From Streptomyces bicolor (GTDB lineage: Bacteria > Actinomycetota > Actinomycetes > Streptomycetales > Streptomycetaceae): 64,000 nt of DNA. The stretch spans positions 1 through 64,000 of the forward strand of contig NZ_JOFS01000035.1 in assembly GCF_000719285.1 (NCBI RefSeq), given 5' to 3'. The notes below the pieces were generated by a model. It was given only the letters and a program-made list of their open reading frames with translations, was not told the DNA's origin and made no database searches. Each line of letters opens with the position of its first letter. Position 1 is the first letter of the stretch. Made by a program: the position numbers and the translations under genes. Below, piece after piece: positions 35,113 through 43,908 of this stretch.

Positions 35113-35507
35113 GTCTTCTCCTGGCCGCCGGTCAGGGCACTGACGGCCAGCGCGGTGTTGACGGCGGAGATCAGGGTCGTCAGGGCGGCGGTGCGGGGTG
35201 CCAGATGGCCGCGCAGCCCGAGCATCGCCGCAGTCACCGTGTCGCTGCCATGGATGAGCACACCCTCCCGCAGGTCCTGGGTGAGGCGCTCGTCGCGGCT
35301 GGTGAGCAGGTCGAGGCCGAGCAGGATGGTGCGGATGCCGAAGAGCCGGAAGGCGTAGACGGCGGCGGGGTTGGGTTCGCAGTCCCGGTCGAGTCTGTGG
35401 ATGAGGAGCGTGGGGGCGAGCAGGCCGGCGGCCCCGTTGAAGAGCCGGATGCCGGCCAGCCCGAGAACCGCCGCGGAACGAATTCCGGCAACACGCTGTC
35501 CTGTCAT
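35109..35507 (-). CDS. Small integral membrane protein (DUF4267-like)
   Basis: A 132-residue protein from ATG 35507, which follows an AAGGAG site. It has about four hydrophobic segments: AAVLGLAGIRLFNGAAGLLA, VYAFRLFGIRTILLGLDLL, VTAAMLGLRG and TTLISAVNTALAVSAL. The pattern resembles the DUF4267 family of four-helix membrane proteins. First gene of the GMC-peroxidase operon; it may anchor or supply a hydrophobic substrate, which is inference. Confidence 0.65.
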   Translation of the reverse strand: MTGQRVAGIRSAAVLGLAGIRLFNGAAGLLAPTLLIHRLDRDCEPNPAAVYAFRLFGIRTILLGLDLLTSRDERLTQDLREGVLIHGSDTVTAAMLGLRGHLAPRTAALTTLISAVNTALAVSALTGGQEKT

Positions 35508-36096
35508 GGTGTCTCCTTGAAAGGGACTGCGGGGCGGGCGCAGCTCACCCAGGTAGTTGTCCCTGCCGGACGCGTCTCGACCCAGGCCACCCGTGAGATC
35601 CACCCGCTCGGCCCTCGGACCGGCAACGCGAAGTGACGTCGCTACGGAGGGTTCGTTCGGGTGGTCCGCTCCCGAGGCGATCAGCTCCGGCCGAGCCGGC
35701 GCGCGCTGCTACCGGTGGTTTGTTCACGGTGTGGTCTGTGCCGGAGCAGGCCGTGAGTGAAGGGTTCAGCAGCCGCCACGTCCCCTCGACCGTGTATCCC
35801 GGGCCACGGTCCACCGCTGGTCGACCCAGCCGTGGACCAGTGGGCCCCGTTCCCCTCGTACAGGTTGTAACCATCCCGGTGCGCCATGGGGGCTCGCTCC
35901 CTCGCTGGCGCCCAGTGGCTCAGCTGAGCCGGCCGTTCGGCGGGCCTCGGTCGGTGACTCTCTGCAACAACCGCCGCGGCGCAGCAGCCTCGACGAAGCC
36001 GCCCACTTCCCAGGGATCAGCACCCCGGACAAAGTGCTCGCATCTAGGCTGATCACACCGGCCCTGGCAGGGCCTTTGCGGGAAGGAAAGCAGCGG
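35508..36096. other. Divergent intergenic region, no firm gene
   Basis: Lies between the minus-strand oxidase operon and the plus-strand methyltransferase and should contain both promoters. A minus-strand frame from ATG 35887 (MAHRDGYNLYEGNGAHWSTA) has a GGGAG site 9 bp upstream and could be a small gene or a remnant. Not recognised. Confidence 0.3.
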
Positions 36097-36762
36097 ATGC
36101 CGCGCAGTGAGCACGAACTGGCCGACCTCCAGCGCGAGCACTGGCAGCAGACCTACGGGACTCATCCGGGCATGTACGGGGAGCGTCCCTCGGAGCCTGC
36201 CGTGCACGCCGCCCATGTGTTCCGGGCGGCCGGGGCGCGGGAGGTGCTGGAGCTGGGGGCCGGGCACGGCCGCGATGCGCTGTACTTCGCCCGCGAGGGC
36301 TTCACTGTGCTGGCCACCGACTTCAGCCCGGTCGGCCTGGAGCAGCTGCAAGCCGCCGCCGACGCTCAAGGGGTGGCCGGGCGGGTCACCACGGCGGTGC
36401 ACGACGTCCGTGAGCCGCTGCCGGTCGCCGACGCCTCGGTGGACGCGGTGTTCGCGCACATGCTGCTGTGCATGGCCCTGTCCACGAAGGAGATCGGTGC
36501 CCTGGTCGCCGAGGTCGGCCGGGTGCTGCGGCCGGGCGGCACCTTCGTCTACACCGTGCGGCACACCGGCGACGCCCACTACGGGGCTGGCACCGGCCAC
36601 GGGGACGACATCTGGGAGCACGGCGGCTTCGCCGTCCACTTCTTCCCCCGAGGCCTGGTTGACGCCCTCGCTGACGGCTGGGCCCTTGAGGAAGTCCACC
36701 CGTTCGAGGAGGGTGACCTGCCCCGGCGGCTGTGGCGTATCACCCAGGCCCGGCCGCGATGA
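36097..36762 (+). CDS. Class I SAM-dependent methyltransferase
   Basis: A 221-residue enzyme. REVLELGAGHGRDALYFARE is SAM motif I, VLATDFSPVGLEQL motif II, VDAVFAHMLLCMAL motif IV and VLRPGGTFVYTVRHTGD the post-IV strand. The N-terminal REHWQQTYGTHPGMYGERPS is typical of TehB/thiopurine-like methyltransferases that act on oxyanions or small nucleophiles. ATG 36097 follows GGAAGG. The stop overlaps the next start (ATGA), so it is coupled to the TusA-like gene, which suggests sulfur or metalloid chemistry. Confidence 0.82.
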   Translation: MPRSEHELADLQREHWQQTYGTHPGMYGERPSEPAVHAAHVFRAAGAREVLELGAGHGRDALYFAREGFTVLATDFSPVGLEQLQAAADAQGVAGRVTTAVHDVREPLPVADASVDAVFAHMLLCMALSTKEIGALVAEVGRVLRPGGTFVYTVRHTGDAHYGAGTGHGDDIWEHGGFAVHFFPRGLVDALADGWALEEVHPFEEGDLPRRLWRITQARPR

Positions 36763-37055
36763 CCCCGCCGTCAGGCCCGGACCTGGTTGTCGACGGCGTC
36801 GGCCTGCTGTGCGTTCAGCTGCTGCTGCGGCTGCGCGGGCAGATCGCCGGTCTGCGGGCCAGCGCCGTGGTCCACATCGTCGCCACCGATCCGGCGGCCC
36901 CGCTCGACCTGCCCGCCTGGTGTCACCTGACCGGCCACACCTACCTCGGGCGCGTTCCCGCAGACTGCGACGACCGCGACGTGTACGCGGTGAGGCTCAC
37001 CGCCGACGCCACCCCGACCCGTCCCGGCGCGCCCTGGCATCTGGGCGCTTCCTGA
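36759..37055 (+). CDS. TusA-like sulfurtransferase
   Basis: A 98-residue protein. DLVVDGVGLLCVQLLLRLRG matches the first strand and helix of TusA/SirA proteins with the sulfur-carrying Cys near residue 18; the usual CPxP is CVQL here. AVVHIVATDPAAPLDLPAWC and GHTYLG complete the fold. TusA proteins relay persulfide sulfur. Translationally coupled to the methyltransferase and followed by the chromate transporter 91 bp later, a plausible oxyanion-handling cluster. Confidence 0.75.
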   Translation: MTPPSGPDLVVDGVGLLCVQLLLRLRGQIAGLRASAVVHIVATDPAAPLDLPAWCHLTGHTYLGRVPADCDDRDVYAVRLTADATPTRPGAPWHLGAS

Positions 37056-37146
37056 CCCGCGCGACTCGCGGCCACACCGTGTTCACACCCGCCCGGTACC
37101 CTCCCCCAGCCCGGCCACGGGCGCGGACGCAGAGAGGAAGCCGCAG

Positions 37147-38343
37147 GTGGGAGACGAGCACGAGAAGGGGGCCGAGCCGGTGAGGGTTGGGCTGGGCACG
37201 ATCGCCCGGGAGTGGGGGCGGATCGGCTGCATCGGCTTCGGCGGTCCGCCCACCCACATAGCCCTGCTGCGGCAGCTGTGCGTGGATCGGCGCGGCTGGA
37301 TCGGCGCGGCAGAGTTCGAGGACGGCATCGCCGCGACCAACCTGCTGCCCGGTCCGGCCTCGACCCAGCTGGCGATCTTCACGGCGTGGCGGCTGCGTGG
37401 CCTGCCTGGCGCCCTGGTGGGCGGGTCCTGCTTCATCGTCCCTGGCCTGGTCCTCATCCTCGCGCTGGCGGTGCTGTTCCTGGCCGGCAGCCCGCCGCTG
37501 TGGGTGCGCGGCGCCGCCGCCGGAGCCGGATCGGCGGTGGCCGCGGTCGCGGTGCAGGCCGCCGCCGCCCTGATCCCCGGCAGCTGGCAGCGCGCCGGCA
37601 CCGCCCGCCCGGCCCGGGCACGGTGGCTCGCCTACGCGCTCGCCGGCGGCACCGCGGCCGCGCTGACCGGGCCGTGGCTGGTCCTGGTCCTCATCACCTG
37701 CGGTGTGATCGAGATGGCGATCCGCACCCGCCCCGCCCCCGAAGCCGAACCCGGCCGCGCCCGCGCGGGTTCCTGGCCGCTGCCCCTGGCGCTGGCCGCC
37801 CCGGCCGCCACCGGCGGTCTGCTCGCGCTGGCTTGGGTGGCGCTCAAGGTCGGCGCCCTGTCCTACGGCGGCGGGTTCGTCATCATCCCGCTCATGCAGG
37901 CCGACGCCGTCGACCACTACCACTGGATGACCGACGCTCAGTTCCTCAACGCCGTCGCCCTCGGCCAGATCACTCCCGGGCCGGTCGTTCAGACCGTCGC
38001 AGTCGTCGGCTACGCAGCCGCCGGCATCCCCGGCGGCCTGCTCGCCGCCGCGGTCGCCTTCGCGCCGTCGTTCCTGTTCGTCATCCTCGGCGGGCCACGG
38101 TTCGACGCGATCCGCACCAACGCCCGGGTGCAGGGCTTCTTCACCGGCGCGGGCCCCGCGGTGATCGGCGCCATCGCCGGCTCCGCGATCCCGCTCGCCC
38201 TGGCCCTGCAGCACCCGTGGCAGTACGCCGTCCTCGCCGCCGCCGCGCTCTGGCTCCTCGCCGCCAAGCGTGGTGTGGTCAGCGCCCTCCTCTGCGCGGG
38301 CGCCCTCGGCATCCTCGCCGCGCTGGCCACCCTGCCCGTCTGA
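37147..38343 (+). CDS. chrA: Chromate transporter, ChrA family
   Basis: A 398-residue membrane protein. The two homologous halves of CHR proteins are visible. Half one has GCIGFGGPPTHIALL and EDGIAATNLLPGPASTQLAI; half two has VGALSYGGGFVIIPLMQADA and FLNAVALGQITPGPVVQTVA. About ten hydrophobic segments are present. Family members export chromate or related oxyanions by proton exchange. GTG 37147 follows AGAGGAAG. It probably ends the methyltransferase-TusA-ChrA run; a hairpin lies at 38450. Confidence 0.88.
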   Translation: MGDEHEKGAEPVRVGLGTIAREWGRIGCIGFGGPPTHIALLRQLCVDRRGWIGAAEFEDGIAATNLLPGPASTQLAIFTAWRLRGLPGALVGGSCFIVPGLVLILALAVLFLAGSPPLWVRGAAAGAGSAVAAVAVQAAAALIPGSWQRAGTARPARARWLAYALAGGTAAALTGPWLVLVLITCGVIEMAIRTRPAPEAEPGRARAGSWPLPLALAAPAATGGLLALAWVALKVGALSYGGGFVIIPLMQADAVDHYHWMTDAQFLNAVALGQITPGPVVQTVAVVGYAAAGIPGGLLAAAVAFAPSFLFVILGGPRFDAIRTNARVQGFFTGAGPAVIGAIAGSAIPLALALQHPWQYAVLAAAALWLLAAKRGVVSALLCAGALGILAALATLPV

Positions 38344-38449
38344 CAAGCCGGGCCACGGCATGCGCCTGGGGCCCCGCCACCACGCGGGCACCTACGGCCT
38401 GGGTGAACAGCGGAGCAGCGTGGGCACTCAGAGCATGATCTTTGAATCT

Positions 38450-38484
38450 GAAGCGGGCCCCGGCGTGATGTCGGGGCCCGCTTC
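38450..38484. terminator. Perfect 13-bp hairpin between convergent genes
   Basis: Arms 38450-38462 and 38472-38484 are exact reverse complements with a 9-base loop. It lies between the plus-strand chromate transporter and the minus-strand cation transporter fragment and can serve both. Confidence 0.65.
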
Positions 38485-38499
38485 GCGCTGTGTGGGTGA

Positions 38500-38990
38500 T
38501 CAGTTGCAGCAGTCGCAGCCGGGGCTGCAGCTGCAGGCGTCCGTCTCGGTGTCGGCGCTCGGGATCGCCACGGCTGTCGGGGTCGCGCAGCAGCCCTTGC
38601 CTTGCCAGGCGTCGCGCCCTTCCTTGACGGCGATGGCGGCGATGACGAGGGCGGCGATGGGGTCGGCCCAGGACCAGTCGAGGGTGGCGTTGAGGACCAG
38701 GCCGAGCAGGAGCACGGCGGACAGGTACGTGCACAGCAGGGTCTGCTTGGAGTCGGCGACCGCGGAGGCGGAGCCGAGTTCGCGGCCGGCGCGGCGCTGG
38801 GCGGCGGACAGGAACGGCATGACCGCGAGCGACAGAGCGGCGATGACGATGCCCGGGATCGACCGCTCGGCTTCCCCGGTGCCGGTGAGCGCGCGGACGG
38901 CGTCGACGGTGACGTACGCGGCAAGCGCGAAGAACGACACCGCGATGATCTGCAGGGTGCGCTGCTCGCGCGCCTCGCGGACCGCGGGCT
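38500..38990 (-). pseudogene. Cation diffusion facilitator-type transporter, 5' truncated
   Basis: The minus-strand frame reads AVREAREQRTLQIIAVSFFA, LAAYVTVDAVRAL, ADSKQTLLCTYLSAVLLLG and ADPIAALVIAAIAVKEG, and ends in a Cys-rich tail with CSCSPGCDCCN. These are the last four membrane helices and the metal-binding tail of a Streptomyces cation transporter. About 80 N-terminal residues are missing because an IS256 fragment begins at 38997. Confidence 0.75.
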
Positions 38991-38996
38991 CGTAAG

Positions 38997-39646
38997 GAGC
39001 GCAGGAACTTCGTCCAGAACGGCTTCGACTCGCTGTCGCCGACCATCAGCCCGAGGATCTCGCGGTGCCCGGTGGTGGAGATCCCGGTCGCGATGACCAC
39101 GGCCTGGGAGACGATCCGGTGATTGACCCGGGCCTTGCAGTAGGTGGCGTCCAGGAAGACGTAGGGGAAGACGGTGTGGTCCAGCGGCCGCTCCTTGAGC
39201 GCGGTCAGTTCCTCGTCCAGCTCGCCGCAGATGCGGGAGACCTCGGACTTGGAGATCCCGCTGTCCGCCCCGAGTGCTTTGACCAGGTCATCAACGCTGC
39301 GGGTGGAGACTCCGTGCACGTATGCCTCCATCACCACGGCGAACAACGCCCGGTCGATCCGCCGCCGGCGCTCCAGCAGAGAGGGGAAGAACGATCCGGT
39401 CCGTACTTTCGGGATCTTCAGGTCCAGGTCGCCGGCCTGCGTGGTCAGCAGCCGGCCGCGGTGTCCGTTGCGCCAGGTCGTGCGCTTGTCGGAGTGCTCG
39501 CCCGGGGCGGCGCCGATCACGTCGGTGGCCTCGGCCTCGATGAGCTCCTGCAGGATGCGCTCGCACACCACCCTGATTGCCTCAACTCCGTCGGCCCGAA
39601 GTAGTGACTCCAGCAGCCGCATCAGCTCAGACTGGGACAGGGCCAT
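38997..39646 (-). pseudogene. IS256-family transposase, 3' truncated
   Basis: ATG 39646 (MALSQSELMRLLESLLRADG) opens a good IS256 transposase: IEAEATDVIGAAPGEHSDKR, TWRNGHRGRLLTTQAGDLDL, FVFPYVFLDATYCKAR-like catalytic Asp region and GLMVGDSESKPFWTKFLRSL. At 38997 similarity ends and the frame runs into the cation transporter fragment. The remaining half with the second Asp and the Glu is gone. The upstream element end should lie within 39650-39780. Confidence 0.85.
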
Positions 39647-39917
39647 CGCGTGCTCCTCCGGTTGAACTGCCCGTTTACCAGGGAGACTTGCGCGATGGCC
39701 TGCCCTTGTTCAGGGAGCATGCACTGCCAGCGGATGCACGCCCCGGGCAGACACCCGCGCGTTCCGGGACGCGGCCCGGCTACACCACTTCATGGGACGC
39801 GACCGCATGCTGGACACCTGTCCTTCCTGCGGTCACGGCCAGTGCGGCACGGCCGATAGCCTTGGTGAAGTTCGGGCGGCCGGCTGGAGGAAGACCGCGA
39901 AGACGAGTGAGGGGATC

Positions 39918-40436
39918 ATGGCGAACTTCCTGCGACGGCGGGCCGACAAGCGGCCCCTGGGCGAGCAGAACCACACCTACAACGCTGCCAAGGCCTTCCA
40001 GGACGCGATGTACACCCTTGGCGCCGCCATGGTTCAGGACTACCGGGCGGGCAAGAGCGAGGAGGAGATCGTCAAGCAGGCCGCCTTCACCCTCGCCGAA
40101 CCCGACGGCCGCGCACTGTTGCACTCCTCCCGGCTGATCCACGGCGCCCTGGACGCATTGGCGCCGTGGATGCGCGAACCGGACGGCCTGATCGTCGTCG
40201 TCCCTCACGGCACCCGAGCGGCAACGATTTCCGCAGGCTGGGACAACGAGGGCGAGGCCACACGTCGGCAGCGGCTCAGCGGCCTGGACGAAGCTCTGCA
40301 AGCCGCCGGGATCGGATACCGAGACCTTGAGACGAAGGCGCCGCTGACCGCGCAGGACCTGATCGTGGACGAGCGGAGCTCCCCCGAGCTCTACCTTCTC
40401 GACGCTCCCGACCTTGTGGAGTCCGTGCCGGCCTGA
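39918..40436 (+). CDS. Hypothetical protein
   Basis: A 172-residue soluble protein from ATG 39918 (a GAGGGG site lies 3-8 bp upstream). It starts basic (MANFLRRRADKRPLGEQ), then has a helical half (FQDAMYTLGAAMVQDYRAGK, SEEEIVKQAAFTLAEPDGRA). A mixed half follows with GLIVVVPHGTRAATISAGWD and LYLLDAPDLVESVPA. No catalytic motif or known family is recognised. It stands alone between IS256 debris and the DUF6207 remnant. Confidence 0.6.
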   Translation: MANFLRRRADKRPLGEQNHTYNAAKAFQDAMYTLGAAMVQDYRAGKSEEEIVKQAAFTLAEPDGRALLHSSRLIHGALDALAPWMREPDGLIVVVPHGTRAATISAGWDNEGEATRRQRLSGLDEALQAAGIGYRDLETKAPLTAQDLIVDERSSPELYLLDAPDLVESVPA

Positions 40437-40635
40437 CATGTGGCCAGTTCGCGTTCGGCCGTCACAGTGATGCGCTGCAGGAATGTCCGCCTGCGAACCC
40501 TGGACCGGGGAGACGAGCGCGGAAGGGACGGCTGGGAGCGCGTAAACAAGGCCGAAGGCGAGCCATAACTCCCGCGGTTCCAGACACTTCACCCCGGAGA
40601 TCGCGCAAGCCGAGGGCCAGTGTGACACCGTGGAT

Positions 40636-40922
40636 TCAGGCCTGGTCCGTCACTCCCCCCGTGGTGGCGGACCAGGCCTCTTGCGTGCCAGGGACCAGCG
40701 CATCGTGCGAGGAGGCCTGGGCGACGACCTGCCGCAGATCGGCGTACAAACGCAGCCGTACGCCAGGCTGGCCGGATCCCGGAAGGTGCTCTCAGAGATC
40801 GCCGTCGCCCACGTCCGGGCGATCGCCTTCTGGAAGGCGAACACGGTGTCGTCGTCCAGGCCCGCCACCTCGATGACGACCTGGCCCGGCTCAGCCACAT
40901 GTGCTTCTTGGATCGGCTCCAC
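40636..40922 (-). pseudogene. DUF6207 family protein with a one-base frameshift
   Basis: From GTG 40922 the minus strand reads VEPIQEAHVAEPGQVVIEVA and FAFQKAIARTWATAISEST, then FRD. Loss of one base near 40790 shifts the frame. In the other frame the family sequence continues SGQPGVRLRLYADLRQVVAQ and ends at 40636. The family is small, Streptomyces-specific and of unknown role. The lesion is either a real mutation or a sequencing error. Confidence 0.65.
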
Positions 40923-40965
40923 GTCTGTCAGTACGCGTTCGTACAAGCCGAGGTTCTCTGCAGGC

Positions 40966-42057
40966 TCGGGATTCACCCGACCGTGAACTTGTCCGTGTCG
41001 CCGCCGACGCCCTGGCCTCTGGCTGGCCTGTCCCTGAGCGGGATCCCAGCCACGCCCAGGCATTGCGCGCCAGTACAGATACCCTCATCAGCCACGCAGG
41101 AGAGGCCCTCTTTCGGCCGGGCGCGCACATCGTGCTCTACCGCGCAGGTACCAGTCTCGGCCAAACCGGCCAGGTCACCGCCGCCCGCGACTATTACTGT
41201 CGCCTCTCGCGAACTACCCGCCGCCACCTCGGCCCCGATCACCCCGACACCCTCCGCACCCGAAGCCACTTCGCCTGGTGGCGGGGTGAGGCGGGGGATG
41301 CTGCTGGCGCAGTTGCCGCCTTCGCGGAGCTGCTACTGGACCAGCTCCGTGCGCTGGGGTGCGATCACCCCGACACCTTGCGCACCCGGCACAATCTCGC
41401 CTGGTGGCGTGGGCGGGTGGGGGATGCCGCCGGCGCTGCTCCGAGTTCGCGGGGCTGCTGGAGGACCAGCTGCGCGTGCTGGGCCCCGATCACCCCGACA
41501 CCTTGCGCACCCGGCACAATCTCGCCGAATGGCGGGGGCGGCTGGGTGATGCGGCCGGCGCCGCCGCCGAGTTCGCCGACATCTTGCACGACCGGCTCCG
41601 CGTGCTGGGACCCGACCACCCCGACACCTTGCGCACCCGGCACAATCTCGCCGAATGGCGGGGGCGGCTGGGTGATGCGGCCGGCGCCGCCGCCGAGTTC
41701 GCCGACACCTTGCACGACCGGCTCCGCGTGCTGGGACCCTGCCACCCCGACACCCTGCGCACCCGGGGTCACCTCGCCTGGTGGCAGGGGGAACTGGGAG
41801 ACTCGGTCAGCGCTGCCTCGGCAACTGCAGGGCTGCTGCAGGACCAGCTTCGCGTGCTGGGACCCGATCACCCCCATACTCTGCGCACGCGGGGTCAGCT
41901 CGCCCGGTGGCGGGGAGAACTGGGGGACGTGGTCGGCGCCGTAACGGCGCTTGCGGGGCTGCTGCAGGACCAACTGCGCGTGATGGGACCCAATCACGCG
42001 GACCCTCTTGCCACCGGTCGAGACCTCACCCGCTGGGAGAGGGAAGCCTGCAGCTAG
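40966..42057 (+). pseudogene. TPR C-terminal region of a STAND/NB-ARC-type protein
   Basis: The frame reads ALRASTDTLISHAGEALFRP and HIVLYRAGTSLGQTGQVTAA, then a series of 42-residue repeats. Each has a core such as LGPDHPDTLRTRHNLAEWRG followed by GDAAGAAAEFADILHD. A one-base shift near 41436 splits the array into two frames, after which it continues to the stop at 42057. Such TPR arrays end AfsR-like and NB-ARC signalling or defence proteins in Streptomyces. The ATPase part is missing, so this is a remnant. Confidence 0.75.
41470..41850 (+). repeat. 126-bp tandem coding repeats
   Basis: Near-identical units of 126 bp (42 codons) begin around 41482, 41608 and 41734, encoding the TPR units. 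The first two are almost identical in DNA, pointing to recent duplication or gene conversion. Confidence 0.7.
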
Positions 42058-42339
42058 ATCGTTCCCGTTGCGACGACCTGGCGATCGCCGGACCGGCGGT
42101 TGAGGCCCCGCGGGTGTTGGTGTGTCTCGTGAGACACAAATCAGCCTGGGACCGGGACTCCGGTGACCGAGTCGACGCAAGTCTGCGGAACGGGTGCCAG
42201 CTGGCTGGAGGTCGGCGTAGGGGTGGAGGCGGGCGCCGGCGGTGCCGTCGGCGAGTGTGCGCTGCGGCGTCGCCGGCTGGGCCGGGGTGGGGGCGGGGGC
42301 GTTGCGGCCGAGGAGGTCGAGTGCGGCTTGGGGGCCGTG

Positions 42340-42606
42340 GTCGCGTCGGGCGGCACCCCCTCCCTGAGCAAGGTCGCGGCCCTGTGGTCTGGCAAGCCGG
42401 TCACGGTCCGGCTGGAGGACCTGGACAAGATCTGCGCGGCCCTGGACTGCACGGTCGCCGACTTGATGGTGGCCGAGCCTCAGCAGCACCTGGCCCAGCG
42501 TGAGCAGCCGCAGCAGCGGGCCGTCGGCGAACAGCGGGAGGGCGGACCGGTCCGGCCGGTTCCGCGTCGCGGCGGCGGGCCCCGCCGCGGCCTGCCGCCC
42601 AACTGA
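42340..42606 (+). pseudogene. XRE-type regulator remnant
   Basis: The only recognisable part is SLSKVAALWSGKPVTVRLED, LDKICAALDCTVADLMVAEP, the second half of a Cro/C1 helix-turn-helix. The N-terminal half of the frame is low-complexity Gly/Arg and lacks the first helices. The C-terminal tail RRGGGPRRGLPPN ends at 42606. In Streptomyces this gene normally precedes the zinc-ribbon integrase gene, as here. Confidence 0.55.
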
Positions 42607-42618
42607 GGCGGCGAGACC

Positions 42619-43580
42619 ATGGTGATCAGCGAATGCGTCCGCTGCCACGGCTGGGGACCGGTCCGTCCGCTAGGCAGCTGCCAGACCTGCCTCAACTGGA
42701 CGCCCCGCGGCGGTTACAAGGGCCTATGTCACCGGCGCCGGCACGAGGGCAAGGTCAACCGCGACGGGCTGTGCCGGCTCTGCATGCTGGAGATCCGCAT
42801 GGTCCCCGATCATGAGTGGGCCGATGCGGCGGCCAGGCGGACGCTGGGCCCCGTCCGGGATCTGCAGCTGCCGCTACTGCTGGAGGGTGTCCGGCTGCCC
42901 GTGGTCCTTGCGCGCCACCATGACCGGCCGCTGGTGCGCGAGCGGCTGCGGACCGAGCGCTCGGTAGGCGCTTGAACCTGGGCCAAGAAGGGCGATGACC
43001 TGCAGGTCTGCCCTCCGCAAGTCACCGGCCAGCTTCCGCTGCTGCCCCGCCTGCCCAGGACATGCACCCGCCAGCACGGATACCGGATCGCCGCCCGCGA
43101 CTTCCCCGAGTGGGCGGACGTCCTCCAGGCCGTAGAACGGGTCCGCGTCCGGCGCGATCTGTCCGCGGGGTGGAGCGAGAGCGTGGTGCAGATAATGCGC
43201 CTGGCGCTGGCCTCCCGGGAGGCCAGCGAGCAGCTGGTTGACGAGTACGTCGTCGCCGAACTGCCCCGGATGAGGCCTGCCGTCGCCGAGGTCCTGCGGG
43301 AGACCGGGCTGCTGCGGCGTCGACTCGGCTCCGGACTCGCCCAAAACGGCTACCGGCGTGAGCGCCGGCGCATGGTCTCCTGCGAGCACTGCCTGGCCTG
43401 GAGCGGCGATGCCAGGCCGCTGTGTGACTCGCGGGAGTGGGCTCGTCAACCGGACCGGGCGATTGGCCCCTGCCTGCTTGTGCGGCCGCACCTGACCCCT
43501 GAAGGACGGACAGTGCCGGTTCTGCCACCTGGTGCTGAACGAACACGTCGGAGACGGCCCGGCGGTCGAGCAACTCGAGC
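42619..43580 (+). pseudogene. Zinc-ribbon tyrosine integrase, N-terminal remnant
   Basis: ATG 42619 starts ISECVRCHGWGPVRPLGSCQ, a CxxC zinc ribbon with further pairs CHRRRHEG and CRLCMLEI. After a shift near 42975 it continues GQLPLLPRLPRTCTRQHGYR, SVVQIMRLALASREASEQLV, VAEVLRETGLL and SCEHCLAWSGDARPLC, and after another shift LKDGQCRFCHLVLNEH. This is the long N-terminal region of a family of Streptomyces site-specific integrases. The catalytic recombinase domain is missing; sequence switches to an RNA ligase fragment near 43570. Confidence 0.5.
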
Positions 43581-43860
43581 GCGAACGACGCCCCTTCCTG
43601 CCACTTCGTACCGTCGTGAACCATGAGTTCAACCGACGAGACGTGGGAGGTGAACGGTGGCCTGCCAGCTAGGTCGGTCTCGATCTCCTCCAGGACGGCG
43701 TCTCCCTGGCCTTGCGCGATGGTCAGGTGCGGCACAATCTCGGCGAATCGGCCGCCATACGGCGGAGCCTCAGGCCAACGATCAGCGATCGCCTCTGTGA
43801 GCTGTCGCAACTGCGTGTCAGGCTCGGGGACGAGATAGAGAACTTCCCGGGATTGTTCCG
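43566..43860 (-). pseudogene. 2'-5' RNA ligase family (2H) fragment
   Basis: The minus strand reads LYLVPEPDTQLRQLTEAIAD, RWPEAPPYGGRFAEIVPHLT and IAQGQGDAVLEEIE, then MVHDGTKWQEGASFAL. The HLTIAQ stretch is the second HxT catalytic motif of 2H phosphoesterases. The N-terminal half with the first HxT motif is missing and the C-terminus runs into integrase debris. Confidence 0.65.
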
Positions 43861-43908
43861 CATCTCTCGAATCGCAGGTCAAAGGCTGGGTGACTGCCCA
43901 GCACGTCC

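Noticed and set aside
37212..38438. 408-codon plus-strand frame overlapping the chromate transporter.
   Set aside because: Arg-rich, no hydrophobic segments or family motifs; it is a shifted-frame shadow of the transporter gene.
41470..41850. Regular repeats considered as a CRISPR array.
   Set aside because: The period is 126 bp with no unique spacers, and it encodes 42-residue TPR units.
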